DNA from: an uncultured Bacteroidales bacterium
Lineage (GTDB): Bacteria > Bacteroidota > Bacteroidia > Bacteroidales > Muribaculaceae
Assembly: GCA_947177325.1 (NCBI GenBank)
Contig: CAMWUH010000035.1
Coordinates: forward strand, 1-12,271
Length of the DNA: 12,271 bases
Reading direction: 5' to 3'
Below the pieces are notes generated by a model, which ran no database searches, was not told where the DNA came from, and saw only the letters and a program-made list of their open reading frames with translations. A program made the translations under genes and the position numbers. Positions 1 to 7,434 of this stretch are shown one piece after another. The stretch's first letter is position 1; each line of letters starts with the position of its first letter.

Positions 1-356
1 GGCTTGCACGTAATCACCTGACGCTCATAGAGATCGTGGTTGTTGGATATGAGCTGCACATTAGCTGCAATCATGGCCCCATCCTCAATAGTAATCCCGC
101 CGGCCGACATCATCAGTGCACCCGGCATCACAACCACGTTGCGGCCGATATTAACCATGTGAGGCCTGATAACAGTGAGCGGGGCTTCTACCCTGCTCCC
201 CTCACCCATATCGGGGAAAATAGCGTGCATTGCCTCGGTATATTGCTCGCTACCGGGCTCGGAATGGTTGAATTTAAATACCAGACGGGCATGACGGGCT
301 GCCAATTCAAGTTCCTCAGCCGTTTGCTTGGTAACATCAATTCTGATTTCTTCCAT
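1..356 (-). CDS. Sugar/maltose O-acetyltransferase-like protein, partial (C-terminus beyond window)
   Basis: Reading the minus strand from ATG at 356-354 gives 118 codons with no stop before the window edge. The protein has a short helical N-terminus and then a region rich in G/I-x-I-G and hexapeptide-type turns (about residues 56-105: APLTVIRPHMVNIGRN, then AGGITIEDGAMIAANV). This is the left-handed beta-helix pattern of the maltose/galactoside acetyltransferase group. The following SNNHD (His107) matches the position of the catalytic histidine of that family. Such enzymes transfer acetyl from acetyl-CoA to a sugar hydroxyl in the cytoplasm and are usually about 185-200 residues, so roughly the last third is missing here. 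The start lies 10 bases after the stop of the upstream esterase gene, so the two are probably co-transcribed. The true substrate is unknown; a related acyltransferase is possible. Confidence 0.82.
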   Translation of the reverse strand, partial: MEEIRIDVTKQTAEELELAARHARLVFKFNHSEPGSEQYTEAMHAIFPDMGEGSRVEAPLTVIRPHMVNIGRNVVVMPGALMMSAGGITIEDGAMIAANVQLISNNHDLYERQVITCK

Positions 357-366
357 TGTTTACTTA

Positions 367-1293
367 TTATTTAGCGGGAAACAGGAATTTAAGAGGGCGG
401 GCTACACGGGCGGCCCAAGCAGTCTCGGTGTGAGCAGCGCCCTCGTCAACGAAATTATCGAGGTTTTGGCCGTCGACATAGCCCTTTTGATGTGCGACTT
501 CAAGAACCTTCAGCTCCCACGGCCCATAATAGGCATCAATTGTAGTGGTGCCATGGTCGAAGTAAATTTTGTGGGTTTGAGGGTCGGGCAGATAGTTGGA
601 AACATAATTGACCATTGCGTTACCAAACGTATCACCGGCATCGAGCGACCCATACCAGTGGGTTGACAAGCAACCGGCTTTGCCAAACACTTCGGGATAT
701 TGACTAATCAGATAAAGCGACATCAATCCGCCCATGCTGGAACCCATCACACCGGTGTGGTCACGATCAGGCAATGTGGCGTAATCAGCATCAATCAGAG
801 GCTTCAAAGTGTTGACCACAAATGCGGCATATTGGTCGCCGAGCACAGGTTGGCCTTTAAGCTTTACTTCGGCCATCAGTTCCTCAAGTCCGGCATCCGC
901 AACAGCCTTTTGAGGCATCAGTTGCGACACTCTTATAGCGGGATCGGAGTGAATACCAACAATAATTATCGGCTCAATTTCGCCGTTAACAATCGATTGA
1001 CAGGCGGTTTGGTCCATCTCCCACGATTGCCCGTTCCAAGTGGTTGCGGCATCGTAGAGGTTTTGACCGTCGTGCATATAGAGTACGGAATATTTCGTGT
1101 CGGGGTTATAGTTTTCGGGCAACCAAATGTCGATAGTCATCGAGTCGTTGAGTTCGGGCGAGAAAACAACTTTGCGCTCAATGGAGCCACATTCAGCCTG
1201 CTGCATAGCCGACTCAGTTTTAGCTTTTGCTACGAAAACGGGCACTATTGCCGCAGCGGCAACCAATGAGATAATAAGTTTTGAGTTTTTCAT
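367..1293 (-). CDS. Exported alpha/beta-hydrolase esterase (putative esterase / esterase D-like family)
   Basis: A 308-residue protein. Residues 1-24 are a signal peptide (K-rich start, hydrophobic LIISLVAAAAIVPVFV, likely cleavage after AKA). The body shows the hallmarks of the PF00756-type esterase family: 'DIWLPENY' near residue 55, 'YMHDGQNLYD' at 72-81, the nucleophile elbow GSSMGG at 184-189 (catalytic Ser186), and a C-terminal His in 'GAAHTE' (His288). The acid residue is probably Asp253. Relatives include carbohydrate esterases (acetyl or feruloyl), enterochelin-esterase-like and trilactone-type hydrolases, so periplasmic or surface ester hydrolysis is the safe statement. It is the first gene of a leftward operon with the sugar O-acetyltransferase 10 bases downstream; an esterase paired with an acetyltransferase suggests sugar acylation chemistry, but that is inference. 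A -7 element at 1321-1328 probably drives it. Confidence 0.85.
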   Translation of the reverse strand: MKNSKLIISLVAAAAIVPVFVAKAKTESAMQQAECGSIERKVVFSPELNDSMTIDIWLPENYNPDTKYSVLYMHDGQNLYDAATTWNGQSWEMDQTACQSIVNGEIEPIIIVGIHSDPAIRVSQLMPQKAVADAGLEELMAEVKLKGQPVLGDQYAAFVVNTLKPLIDADYATLPDRDHTGVMGSSMGGLMSLYLISQYPEVFGKAGCLSTHWYGSLDAGDTFGNAMVNYVSNYLPDPQTHKIYFDHGTTTIDAYYGPWELKVLEVAHQKGYVDGQNLDNFVDEGAAHTETAWAARVARPLKFLFPAK

Positions 1294-1320
1294 GTTGTGA
1301 GATATTTTGGTAATTTTTCA

Positions 1321-1328
1321 CAAATATA
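1321..1328 (-). promoter_or_regulatory. Putative -7 promoter element for the esterase operon
   Basis: On the minus strand this reads TATATTTG, a perfect match to the Bacteroidota -7 consensus TAnnTTTG. It ends 27 bases upstream of the esterase ATG, giving a leader of about 20 bases. No good TTTG-type -33 element is seen at the expected 19-21 base spacing, so the assignment rests on the -7 box and position alone. Confidence 0.5.
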
Positions 1329-1353
1329 GTAATTTTCGCGGAAAATACATCAG

Positions 1354-1403
1354 TAAAAAAAGACCCGGTCCCAAATTGTTTTTACAAAGGGAAACCGGGT
1401 CTT
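1354..1403 (-). terminator. Intrinsic terminator of the secreted propeller-like gene
   Basis: Perfect 10-bp arms AAGACCCGGT (1360-1369) and ACCGGGTCTT (1394-1403), extended inward by CCC/GGG after a 2-base bulge, close over an A/T-rich loop. On the minus strand the hairpin runs straight into a T tract (forward A run 1355-1361). It begins 15 bases past the stop codon of the 1419-3188 gene, so it ends that transcript and insulates the esterase operon. Confidence 0.85.
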
Positions 1404-1418
1404 ATTACATTTTTTCCT

Positions 1419-3188
1419 TTACCTTATCAGTTGCTTGCTCACCGAAGCTCCTTTGCGGCAGATGTAGATGCCGGGTGAAGTCGGCCGATCAACACGAATA
1501 CCCTGTAGGGTATAATATTCCGTCGGGAGTTCGGCCCCGACGTTGTCAGCGATGTTGTCAATTCCTGTGGCTTTGTTGGGCAGGTCAAATCGTGCGGTCA
1601 GAACGCCCCACGTTGTAAGTGCCGGAGTCGTGAGATCGGGCATCAGATTGAACGCCTTGTTACCACGGGCACAAATGTAGAGGGCAGCGCCGGCTGAATC
1701 GAAAGCCGCACATTGGAATGAGGGGACTCCACCGCCCGTGATGATATTATATTGACCGTCGGGGAGATCAGCCACGAGATTTTCGGCTTTGTAAGAGCGG
1801 AGGAAAACACCCACGTTGGCATTCATAACATAACCGTAGACATAGATTTTGTTTTCGTCGGTCGGATCAGGCACGACACCTGAATAGCCTGTCAGACCTG
1901 TTTTAGCTACTGCCGAGGGTTTGTTCCAATCATCGTCGCGACTGTTGCGAGCCGCGAGCCAATCGCCGTTGGATGGATCGAGTTTAATGATAAAACCCTC
2001 GCGAAGAGTTCCTTGTGTTGCTTCAACTGAAAGAGCCGTATTGTCTGAATCGCATATTTTAAGATTGTATTGCCCGGTGAAATAAAGTGAGCCGTTAACC
2101 AACGCCATATTGGGGCTTTGAAATGCACTTTTACCACCAACCTGTTCGCCGGGGAAACATTTGGCCCAGTCAACCGAAAGGTTGGTATCAGCTTTAATAA
2201 TAATGGGGCTGAAAACCTCGGAGGGGGTCAAAACAAATGAAGCTGCCCGGAGTTGACTGCCGGAGGGCGAAGCTTTGGCATAGCCTTGAATATAAAGCGA
2301 TGAGCCTTGCGCCAAGACTGACTGACAGTAGGAAACAGCGCACGAGCCGTCGAGCTGAAGATTGTTGCGATAATAACCGTTGGAGTCGAGAGCGAGTAAC
2401 AGAAAATCGCCGGCAGCTGCTTGAGGATCACCGTTCCATGATTCGCAATTTACAGGAGAGAGACTGACCGTAGAGCCGTCAGACGCAGGGATAGATAGTG
2501 TCGAGCGATAGTTTAGGGCAATGTATATGTTGCCGGACTCGTCAACGGCCCCGCCTCCGAGGTTGAAGCAATCGGCCCAAAAAGTGTCAGGGTCAGCGGT
2601 TGCCGAGGATGTTGCGCAGTCGATAAGACGGTTCCACTCAATCAATCCGTCGGCTGAAATTTTGGTAACTAAAATGCGATAGAAGCGGCGCTCACAACTC
2701 CACTCAACGGGGCAGTCAGTATCAGAAGCGTCAACCAAGTTGATGTTATCGCTGAGCATACCGTCAGTGTGGCGCACCTTGCTGACTGCCACTACTCCCC
2801 CATCGGCAGTCGCGGCGCAAAAGCCGGAGTTGGAAGCAAAGTCGCCGCAATTAGAGTAAACTGTCCAAAGTTTCTCGCCTGAAGGAGAGGTTTTAATAAG
2901 GGTAAAGTTGTTATTGACCGAGTTGCCTGCATTGTAAAGAGCTCCGTCGAAGAGGTCAGTGCCGTTAAACATCACCGTAGGCAACGACTCTGTAGAGCCG
3001 TATGTGCCAAGCCAATAAACGCAACCGTCAGCAGCAACATCGACTGACGTAGCGATGTCGCCCGATGTAGTTTTGCTATCAATAATATTAAACCACTGAG
3101 CCGCGGGCTCTTGTGTAGTGGCTGAAACTTGTGAAAAAGCGGCAAGAGTGAGTGATGCAGCGAAGATTGAACGTAACAATTTTTTCAT
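1419..3188 (-). CDS. Secreted beta-propeller-like protein with Bacteroidales C-terminal sorting-type tail
   Basis: A 589-residue protein when started at ATG 3188-3186. A longer frame upstream (to 3230) is rejected because it would cross the promoter and precede a clean signal peptide. Residues 1-23 (MKKLLRSIFAASLTLAAFSQ, cleavage after VSA) form a signal peptide. The body carries several spaced copies of a hydrophobic strand followed by K-x-(S/D)-x-x-G-x-x-x-W: TLIKTSPSGEKLWTVYS near 96-112, VTKISADGLIEWNRLID near 174-190, IIKADTNLSVDWAKCF near 329-345, and FIIKLDPSNGDWLAA near 399-413. Between them are 'GNIYIALNY', 'SLYIQGY', 'SLYFTGQY' and 'KIYVYGYV'. This strand rhythm resembles SBBP-type beta-propeller repeats. 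The last ~45 residues (YYTLQGIRVDRPTSPGIYI near 558-576) resemble the C-terminal secretion/sorting tails of Bacteroidales exported proteins. No catalytic motif is recognised. It is divergently transcribed from the TonB-receptor operon under a shared symmetric control region, suggesting a joint function outside the cell. Confidence 0.78.
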   Translation of the reverse strand: MKKLLRSIFAASLTLAAFSQVSATTQEPAAQWFNIIDSKTTSGDIATSVDVAADGCVYWLGTYGSTESLPTVMFNGTDLFDGALYNAGNSVNNNFTLIKTSPSGEKLWTVYSNCGDFASNSGFCAATADGGVVAVSKVRHTDGMLSDNINLVDASDTDCPVEWSCERRFYRILVTKISADGLIEWNRLIDCATSSATADPDTFWADCFNLGGGAVDESGNIYIALNYRSTLSIPASDGSTVSLSPVNCESWNGDPQAAAGDFLLLALDSNGYYRNNLQLDGSCAVSYCQSVLAQGSSLYIQGYAKASPSGSQLRAASFVLTPSEVFSPIIIKADTNLSVDWAKCFPGEQVGGKSAFQSPNMALVNGSLYFTGQYNLKICDSDNTALSVEATQGTLREGFIIKLDPSNGDWLAARNSRDDDWNKPSAVAKTGLTGYSGVVPDPTDENKIYVYGYVMNANVGVFLRSYKAENLVADLPDGQYNIITGGGVPSFQCAAFDSAGAALYICARGNKAFNLMPDLTTPALTTWGVLTARFDLPNKATGIDNIADNVGAELPTEYYTLQGIRVDRPTSPGIYICRKGASVSKQLIR

Positions 3189-3217
3189 ATACAGAAATTG
3201 ATTTGGTTTAACGGATG

Positions 3218-3248
3218 CAAAATTAGGCAACCAAAAGAGAGTGGAAAA
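3218..3248 (-). promoter_or_regulatory. Promoter for the secreted propeller-like gene
   Basis: The minus strand carries TAATTTTG (forward 3218-3225), matching the TAnnTTTG -7 consensus. A T-rich TTTT/TTTC segment (forward 3244-3248) lies at the -33 position, 18-19 bases upstream. The predicted start of transcription is near 3211, giving a leader of about 22 bases before the ATG at 3188. The -33 zone overlaps the left arm of the central palindrome. Confidence 0.6.
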
Positions 3249-3267
3249 TACCCTTCAGAGGGTATTT
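3246..3267. promoter_or_regulatory. Candidate shared operator: perfect inverted repeat between divergent promoters
   Basis: Arms AAATACCCT (3246-3254) and AGGGTATTT (3259-3267) are exact reverse complements separated by TCAG. The repeat covers the -33 zone of both divergent promoters and lies upstream of both predicted transcription starts. It would therefore not be in either RNA, which argues for a protein-binding site rather than an RNA hairpin. Its centre (3256.5) is also the centre of the two outer -7 boxes. The regulator is unknown; no regulator gene is in the window. Confidence 0.65.
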
Positions 3268-3295
3268 CTCAACGACCGCTTTCAGGGTAATTTTG
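3265..3295 (+). promoter_or_regulatory. Promoter for the TonB-dependent receptor operon
   Basis: TAATTTTG at 3288-3295 matches the Bacteroidota -7 consensus, with TTTC (3265-3268) exactly 19 bases upstream as a -33-like element. Transcription would start near 3302, leaving a short, A-rich leader of about 13 bases before the ATG at 3316. The -33 element overlaps the right arm of the central palindrome, so a bound dimer would block this promoter and its divergent partner together. Confidence 0.62.
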
Positions 3296-3315
3296 CACCT
3301 GAAAACAAGCCAATC

Positions 3316-6096
3316 ATGAAACAATTACTTATAATAATCTATATCTTAATCGCTTGCACGCATTCGGCCGAGGCATTTTCTCTGCGTGGCCGAGTGGTTG
3401 AAGCAAACTCGGGCGAGCCATTGGCCGGAGCATCCATATCCGCCACACCGGGAGCACACTTCACTACCACCGACGCCAACGGCCTATGGCAACTGTCGCT
3501 TCCCGACGGTCAATTTCAAATAAAAATAAGTTATATAGGTTTTGTGAGTGACACCGTCATTGTTGACTCAGCCAAAGCTCAACCAATCAGCACAAAGCTT
3601 CGCGAAGCCGACCAACGGCTGCGGGAGGTTGTGGTGACTGCGCGCGAAAGTCAAGGGGTGGCAAGCACGTCGAGAATCGACCGCGACGCAATGGCTCACC
3701 TGCAACCCACAAGCTTCACCGACTTACTCGAGCTTCTCCCGGGCAATATCGCTGTAACCCCCGATATGGGGCGCGTCAACAACATAACATTACGAGAAAC
3801 CGGTGCAGTCACTGCTACAGGGGTCAAAACCTCAACCTCTGATGATTATGCCATTACGTCGTTGGGCACAATGTTTATGGTTGACGGAGCTCCCGTCAAC
3901 ACCGATGCCAATTTGCAAAATGTGCCCTCGACATCTGCGTCAGACGTTGACGGCGCTCGCAGCTCGATCAACCGCGGTGTAGATATGCGCGCCATCTCGA
4001 CCGACAACATCGAGAGTGTTGAGATAGTGCGCGGCATACCCTCGGCAGAGTATGGCAACTTGACATCGGGATTGGTAAATATTCGCCGAGTCAGACGGGC
4101 CACACCCTTTACCGCACGCTTCAAGGCAGATGAATACAGTAAACTCTTTTCCGCCGGCAAAGGTTTCTCATTGGGTCGCCAAACCGTCAATGTTGATGCC
4201 GGCTACCTCGACTCACGGGTTGACCCTCGAAATCCGCGCGAAAATTTCAAGCGGGTCAACGCCTCGGTCAGAACCTATCTATCGTGGGGCAATACGGAGT
4301 CTGCATTAGCTACCTCCTGGAGTTTCGGCGGTGACTTCACCGGCTCAATTGATAACGTCAAGCCCGACCCTGACCTCAACTACAACAAAATAGACGAATA
4401 TCGCAGCAGCTACAACCGCTGGGCATTCACCTCTGACCTGACGCTGAAACCTCAACGGATTGCACTGCTCGATTATATAAGGCTCAACTGCTCGTGGAGC
4501 TATGAGCTCGACCGATTGGAGCGCCGCAAACAGGTGGCACCGCAACGCGCCTCGGTAGCTCCTTCGTCAATGGCGGAAGGGGTTAGCGACGGCCGGTATC
4601 TCCTCCGGGAATATGTGGCCGACTACGTCAGTGACGGGCGACCGGCAGCTCTGTTTCTGAAACTCAGTGCCTCGGGTAATATAGCAGCCGGGCGATGGCT
4701 TAACAACTATAAGGGGGGCATTGAGTTTTCAAGTACGAAAAACTACGGGCTCGGCGAGATATACGACCTCAGCCGCCCTTTGAGCGCAACGTGGACCACG
4801 CGTCCGCGTGCGTTTAAGGATATACCGGCATTGAACATCGTTTCGGTCTATGTAGAAGATAACATCAATGCCACAATCGGCAAAGCACAGTTAACTCTCC
4901 AAGCAGGCTTGCGCGCTCAAACCATTGCCGGGCTTGACAGCCGCTACTACCTGTCAGGCCACATTTACACCGACCCCCGAATTAACGGTGTTATCAACTT
5001 CGCTGCAGGCGAAGTCGCCGGACAGCCACTCCGGCTTTCGCTCGCCGGCGGCTACGGAATTGCCACCAAGATGCCCACCATAGACTACCTGTTTCCCCGA
5101 TTGCACTACAACGACCTCATTCAGCTCAACTATTACGACGCATCTGACCCGTTAAATCACAGCCGGGTGTCGCTACAAACCTATATAGAAAACCCGGTAA
5201 ACTATTCACTCCAAGCCGCCCGCAACCACAAATGGGAAATCAGAATAGGCGCCGACCTCGGAGCAAACCGCTTCTCAGTGACTTACTTCAACGAGCGGAT
5301 GCACTCGGGCTATCGCTATCAAACCGTCTACAACAGTTACTCCCTGCGCCGTTACGACGCATCAGGGGTGGTAGCCTCGGAATTGACCTCGCCGCCGGTG
5401 TTGGAGGAGTTGCCATTTGAGGATGTGAAGTTGCTCGACGGTTACCGCCAAGTGACCAATGGCAGTCGCATTGACAAGAAGGGGGTGGAGTACACACTAT
5501 CCACTGCCCGCTGGCAGGCAACAGGGACATCGCTGATTATCAACGGCGCGTGGTTCAGAAGCCGCTACAGCAACTCCCAAATGCTCTACCAACCGGTGAG
5601 CGACGTGGTTGGGAACAGCGCGGTTAGCGATCGTTACGTAGGACTATACGCAACAGACGACGGTCGCATCTCAGAGCAATTCAACACCAATTTTACATTC
5701 GACACTCAGATACCTCGCTGGGGGTTGGTGTTCACTACCTCGGTACAGTGCATGTGGTGGGTCAAAACTCGCCGTCTGCGCGATAACGGCACCCCTGACT
5801 ATTACATCAGTGCCGACGACGGACGGCTCCATCCCTTTACTCCCGAAGCAGTCAGCTCCGACCCGTTGCTGCAGTATTTGGTTAAGAGTTATAATGAAGC
5901 GGCCTACGCCACTCAAACGGTTGCTCCGGCTATATACCTCAACCTCAAAGCTACAAAAAAAATCGGGCGATGGCTATCGGTTTCAGCTTTCGTTAACCGC
6001 ATTGTCGACTATCTGCCCGATTACACATCCAACGGCTTGACGATTCGCCGCTCATCGTCGGCCTACTTCGGCATGGAAGCCAACCTTTCATTTTGA
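3316..6096 (+). CDS. TonB-dependent outer-membrane receptor with N-terminal carboxypeptidase-regulatory-like domain
   Basis: A 926-residue protein starting at ATG 3316; an in-frame GTG at 3241 is rejected because it lies inside the promoter and precedes the signal peptide. Residues 1-20 are a signal peptide (MKQLLIIIYILIACTHSAEA). Residues 22-100 form a CarboxypepD_reg-like domain ('GRVVEANSGEPLAGASISA', 'TTTDANGLWQLSLPDG', 'ISYIGFVSDTV'). 'LREVVVTAR' at 102-110 precedes the plug domain, which includes 'FMVDGAPVN' (187-195) and 'IESVEIVRGIPSAEYG' (232-247, the plug-end signature). From about 260 to the terminal 'ANLSF' is a beta-barrel. It should import a substrate across the outer membrane using TonB energy. 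No SusD-like partner follows, so it is not a typical SusCD glycan pair; instead it is followed after 48 bases by a DUF4876-like lipoprotein. The substrate (metal chelate, peptide or other) cannot be told from sequence. Confidence 0.92.
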   Translation: MKQLLIIIYILIACTHSAEAFSLRGRVVEANSGEPLAGASISATPGAHFTTTDANGLWQLSLPDGQFQIKISYIGFVSDTVIVDSAKAQPISTKLREADQRLREVVVTARESQGVASTSRIDRDAMAHLQPTSFTDLLELLPGNIAVTPDMGRVNNITLRETGAVTATGVKTSTSDDYAITSLGTMFMVDGAPVNTDANLQNVPSTSASDVDGARSSINRGVDMRAISTDNIESVEIVRGIPSAEYGNLTSGLVNIRRVRRATPFTARFKADEYSKLFSAGKGFSLGRQTVNVDAGYLDSRVDPRNPRENFKRVNASVRTYLSWGNTESALATSWSFGGDFTGSIDNVKPDPDLNYNKIDEYRSSYNRWAFTSDLTLKPQRIALLDYIRLNCSWSYELDRLERRKQVAPQRASVAPSSMAEGVSDGRYLLREYVADYVSDGRPAALFLKLSASGNIAAGRWLNNYKGGIEFSSTKNYGLGEIYDLSRPLSATWTTRPRAFKDIPALNIVSVYVEDNINATIGKAQLTLQAGLRAQTIAGLDSRYYLSGHIYTDPRINGVINFAAGEVAGQPLRLSLAGGYGIATKMPTIDYLFPRLHYNDLIQLNYYDASDPLNHSRVSLQTYIENPVNYSLQAARNHKWEIRIGADLGANRFSVTYFNERMHSGYRYQTVYNSYSLRRYDASGVVASELTSPPVLEELPFEDVKLLDGYRQVTNGSRIDKKGVEYTLSTARWQATGTSLIINGAWFRSRYSNSQMLYQPVSDVVGNSAVSDRYVGLYATDDGRISEQFNTNFTFDTQIPRWGLVFTTSVQCMWWVKTRRLRDNGTPDYYISADDGRLHPFTPEAVSSDPLLQYLVKSYNEAAYATQTVAPAIYLNLKATKKIGRWLSVSAFVNRIVDYLPDYTSNGLTIRRSSSAYFGMEANLSF

Positions 6097-6144
6097 CATT
6101 AACAATTCCTCCCATATAGTAAAGTTCATTATCACCAGTCACTT

Positions 6145-7434
6145 ATGAAAAAGTCTACTTTGAAAATACTATTTCTTACGCTTACATGCGTGTTGACTCT
6201 CGCCGCGTGCGATGACCCTCTGACCACATCTGATACCGCCCGCCTTACTGCAGTAATCATTGATATATCACTCCCGGACCTACCCGAAGGAGCGGAGGTG
6301 GCTGATGAGCGCGTCACTTTCAGCAACTTAAACTCAGGGCAATCGTCGACCTTTCTGCCCGACGCTGGAATCAGCGTACTACCGGGTGTTTACGACGTCA
6401 GCTATTCTGCCCGAGTGTTCACCCCCGGGGCGGCCACGACCAATCTGCGCGCCAATGTCCAAAGCGTGAGTATCTCATCGGCCACTGCCCGAGTTGAATT
6501 GAACCCTTACAATTGCATTGACTCTGACGACTTGATTATTGCCGAAATATTCTTTGCCGGCACCTTGCAACCCTCGGGCAATTCCTATATAGGCGACGAT
6601 TATATCAAGCTTTATAACAACACTGATCACACAATCTATGCAGACGGGCTAACTTTATTCGAATCTAAATTCCTGACTACAAGAAAATATGCTTACTCGC
6701 CTGATATAATGGCCGAAGCGATGACTGTTCAGGCACTATACACCATTCCCGGCTCAGGCAAGGATGTGGCCGTTGAGCCGGGTGAATATCTTCTGCTTGC
6801 CGATACGGGCATCGATCATCGTGTCGCCAACCCTAATTCGTTTGACCTCAGCGGAGCCGACTTTGAATGGTTTGACCAATCTACCGTGCCGACGATGCTC
6901 GACATAGACGGCGTGCCCGCCAACCTGGACAAATGGTACTGCTACACCAACTCGGTGTTTATGCTCCACAACCGCGGATTCCGAGCCGTAGGCATTGCAC
7001 GGATACCGGTGGACAGGACTCATTATCTCGAAAACTACAAATATGATTACGAATATGATGAAGTAACCGTGGCGGGCACATTCCCTATGTCGCAATCGGC
7101 CTACCGGCTCCCTAACGAGTGGATTGTTGACGTGGTCAACTGCTCGGTAGCGTCAGAATATGCCTGGCAAGTAACGGCTTCATCGCTCGACTGCGGCTGG
7201 ACCGCCTGCGGCACCATCGATAAAGATAAAACCAGATTTTTCCACAGCGTAAGGCGAAAGCTGCTATACGTTGCAGCTAATGGAAGAGCCGTGTTTGCCG
7301 ACACCAATAATTCCTCCGCCGACTTCAACGGCAATTGCATAGCATCGGAAATAGAGCTGCAACACACCGCTACCGATGTCAACGGCACTCCTGCCACATC
7401 TATAACCTACGACGGCGCTATCCCTCGGCTATGA
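6145..7434 (+). CDS. DUF4876-like surface lipoprotein with lamin-tail-like region
   Basis: A 429-residue predicted lipoprotein. The signal sequence ends in the lipobox LAAC with Cys22, followed by Asp-Asp at +2/+3; acidic residues here are compatible with surface export in Bacteroidota (inference). Residues 33-118 look like an Ig/carboxypeptidase-like beta domain ('LPGVYDVSYSARVF'). Residues 129-175 ('DLIIAEIFFAGT', 'DDYIKLYNNTDHTIYADGLTL') and 211-222 ('EPGEYLLLADTG') show the lamin-tail-domain rhythm, in which a 'neighbour' phrase is followed by a PGEYLLLA strand. From memory this resembles the DUF4876 family, which I believe sits beside TonB-dependent receptors in Bacteroidales; no search was possible. 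As second gene of the receptor operon it is a good candidate for the substrate-capturing partner of the barrel. The gene ends in ATGA shared with the next start, implying translational coupling. Confidence 0.82.
   Translation: MKKSTLKILFLTLTCVLTLAACDDPLTTSDTARLTAVIIDISLPDLPEGAEVADERVTFSNLNSGQSSTFLPDAGISVLPGVYDVSYSARVFTPGAATTNLRANVQSVSISSATARVELNPYNCIDSDDLIIAEIFFAGTLQPSGNSYIGDDYIKLYNNTDHTIYADGLTLFESKFLTTRKYAYSPDIMAEAMTVQALYTIPGSGKDVAVEPGEYLLLADTGIDHRVANPNSFDLSGADFEWFDQSTVPTMLDIDGVPANLDKWYCYTNSVFMLHNRGFRAVGIARIPVDRTHYLENYKYDYEYDEVTVAGTFPMSQSAYRLPNEWIVDVVNCSVASEYAWQVTASSLDCGWTACGTIDKDKTRFFHSVRRKLLYVAANGRAVFADTNNSSADFNGNCIASEIELQHTATDVNGTPATSITYDGAIPRL

Noticed and set aside
36..666. Two overlapping plus-strand frames of 112 codons (36-374 and 328-666)
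   Set aside because: Both are antisense shadows of the acetyltransferase and esterase genes; their translations are rich in His, Cys and Asn without family features.
700..1269. A 189-codon plus-strand open frame opposite the esterase gene
   Set aside because: It lies wholly antisense to a gene with clear signal peptide, GSSMGG nucleophile elbow and catalytic His; its translation has no recognisable domain and no promoter.
3241..3315. Upstream in-frame GTG start for the TonB-dependent receptor
   Set aside because: It would place 25 extra residues before a clean signal peptide and would start inside the promoter, upstream of the predicted transcription start.
3316..3375. Possible lipobox (LIAC) in the receptor signal sequence
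   Set aside because: The sequence continues with a normal SAEA cleavage site followed by the carboxypeptidase-like domain, and TonB-dependent receptors are not lipoproteins; signal peptidase I cleavage is more likely.
7335..7430. Upstream in-frame start for the second barrel protein
   Set aside because: The extension lies inside the lipoprotein gene and precedes an obvious signal peptide that begins at the ATGA overlap at 7431.
3316..7434. Reading the receptor and lipoprotein as a SusC/SusD glycan-uptake pair
   Set aside because: The lipoprotein lacks SusD-like helical TPR character and instead shows beta-rich, lamin-tail-like segments; no glycoside hydrolases are in the operon.
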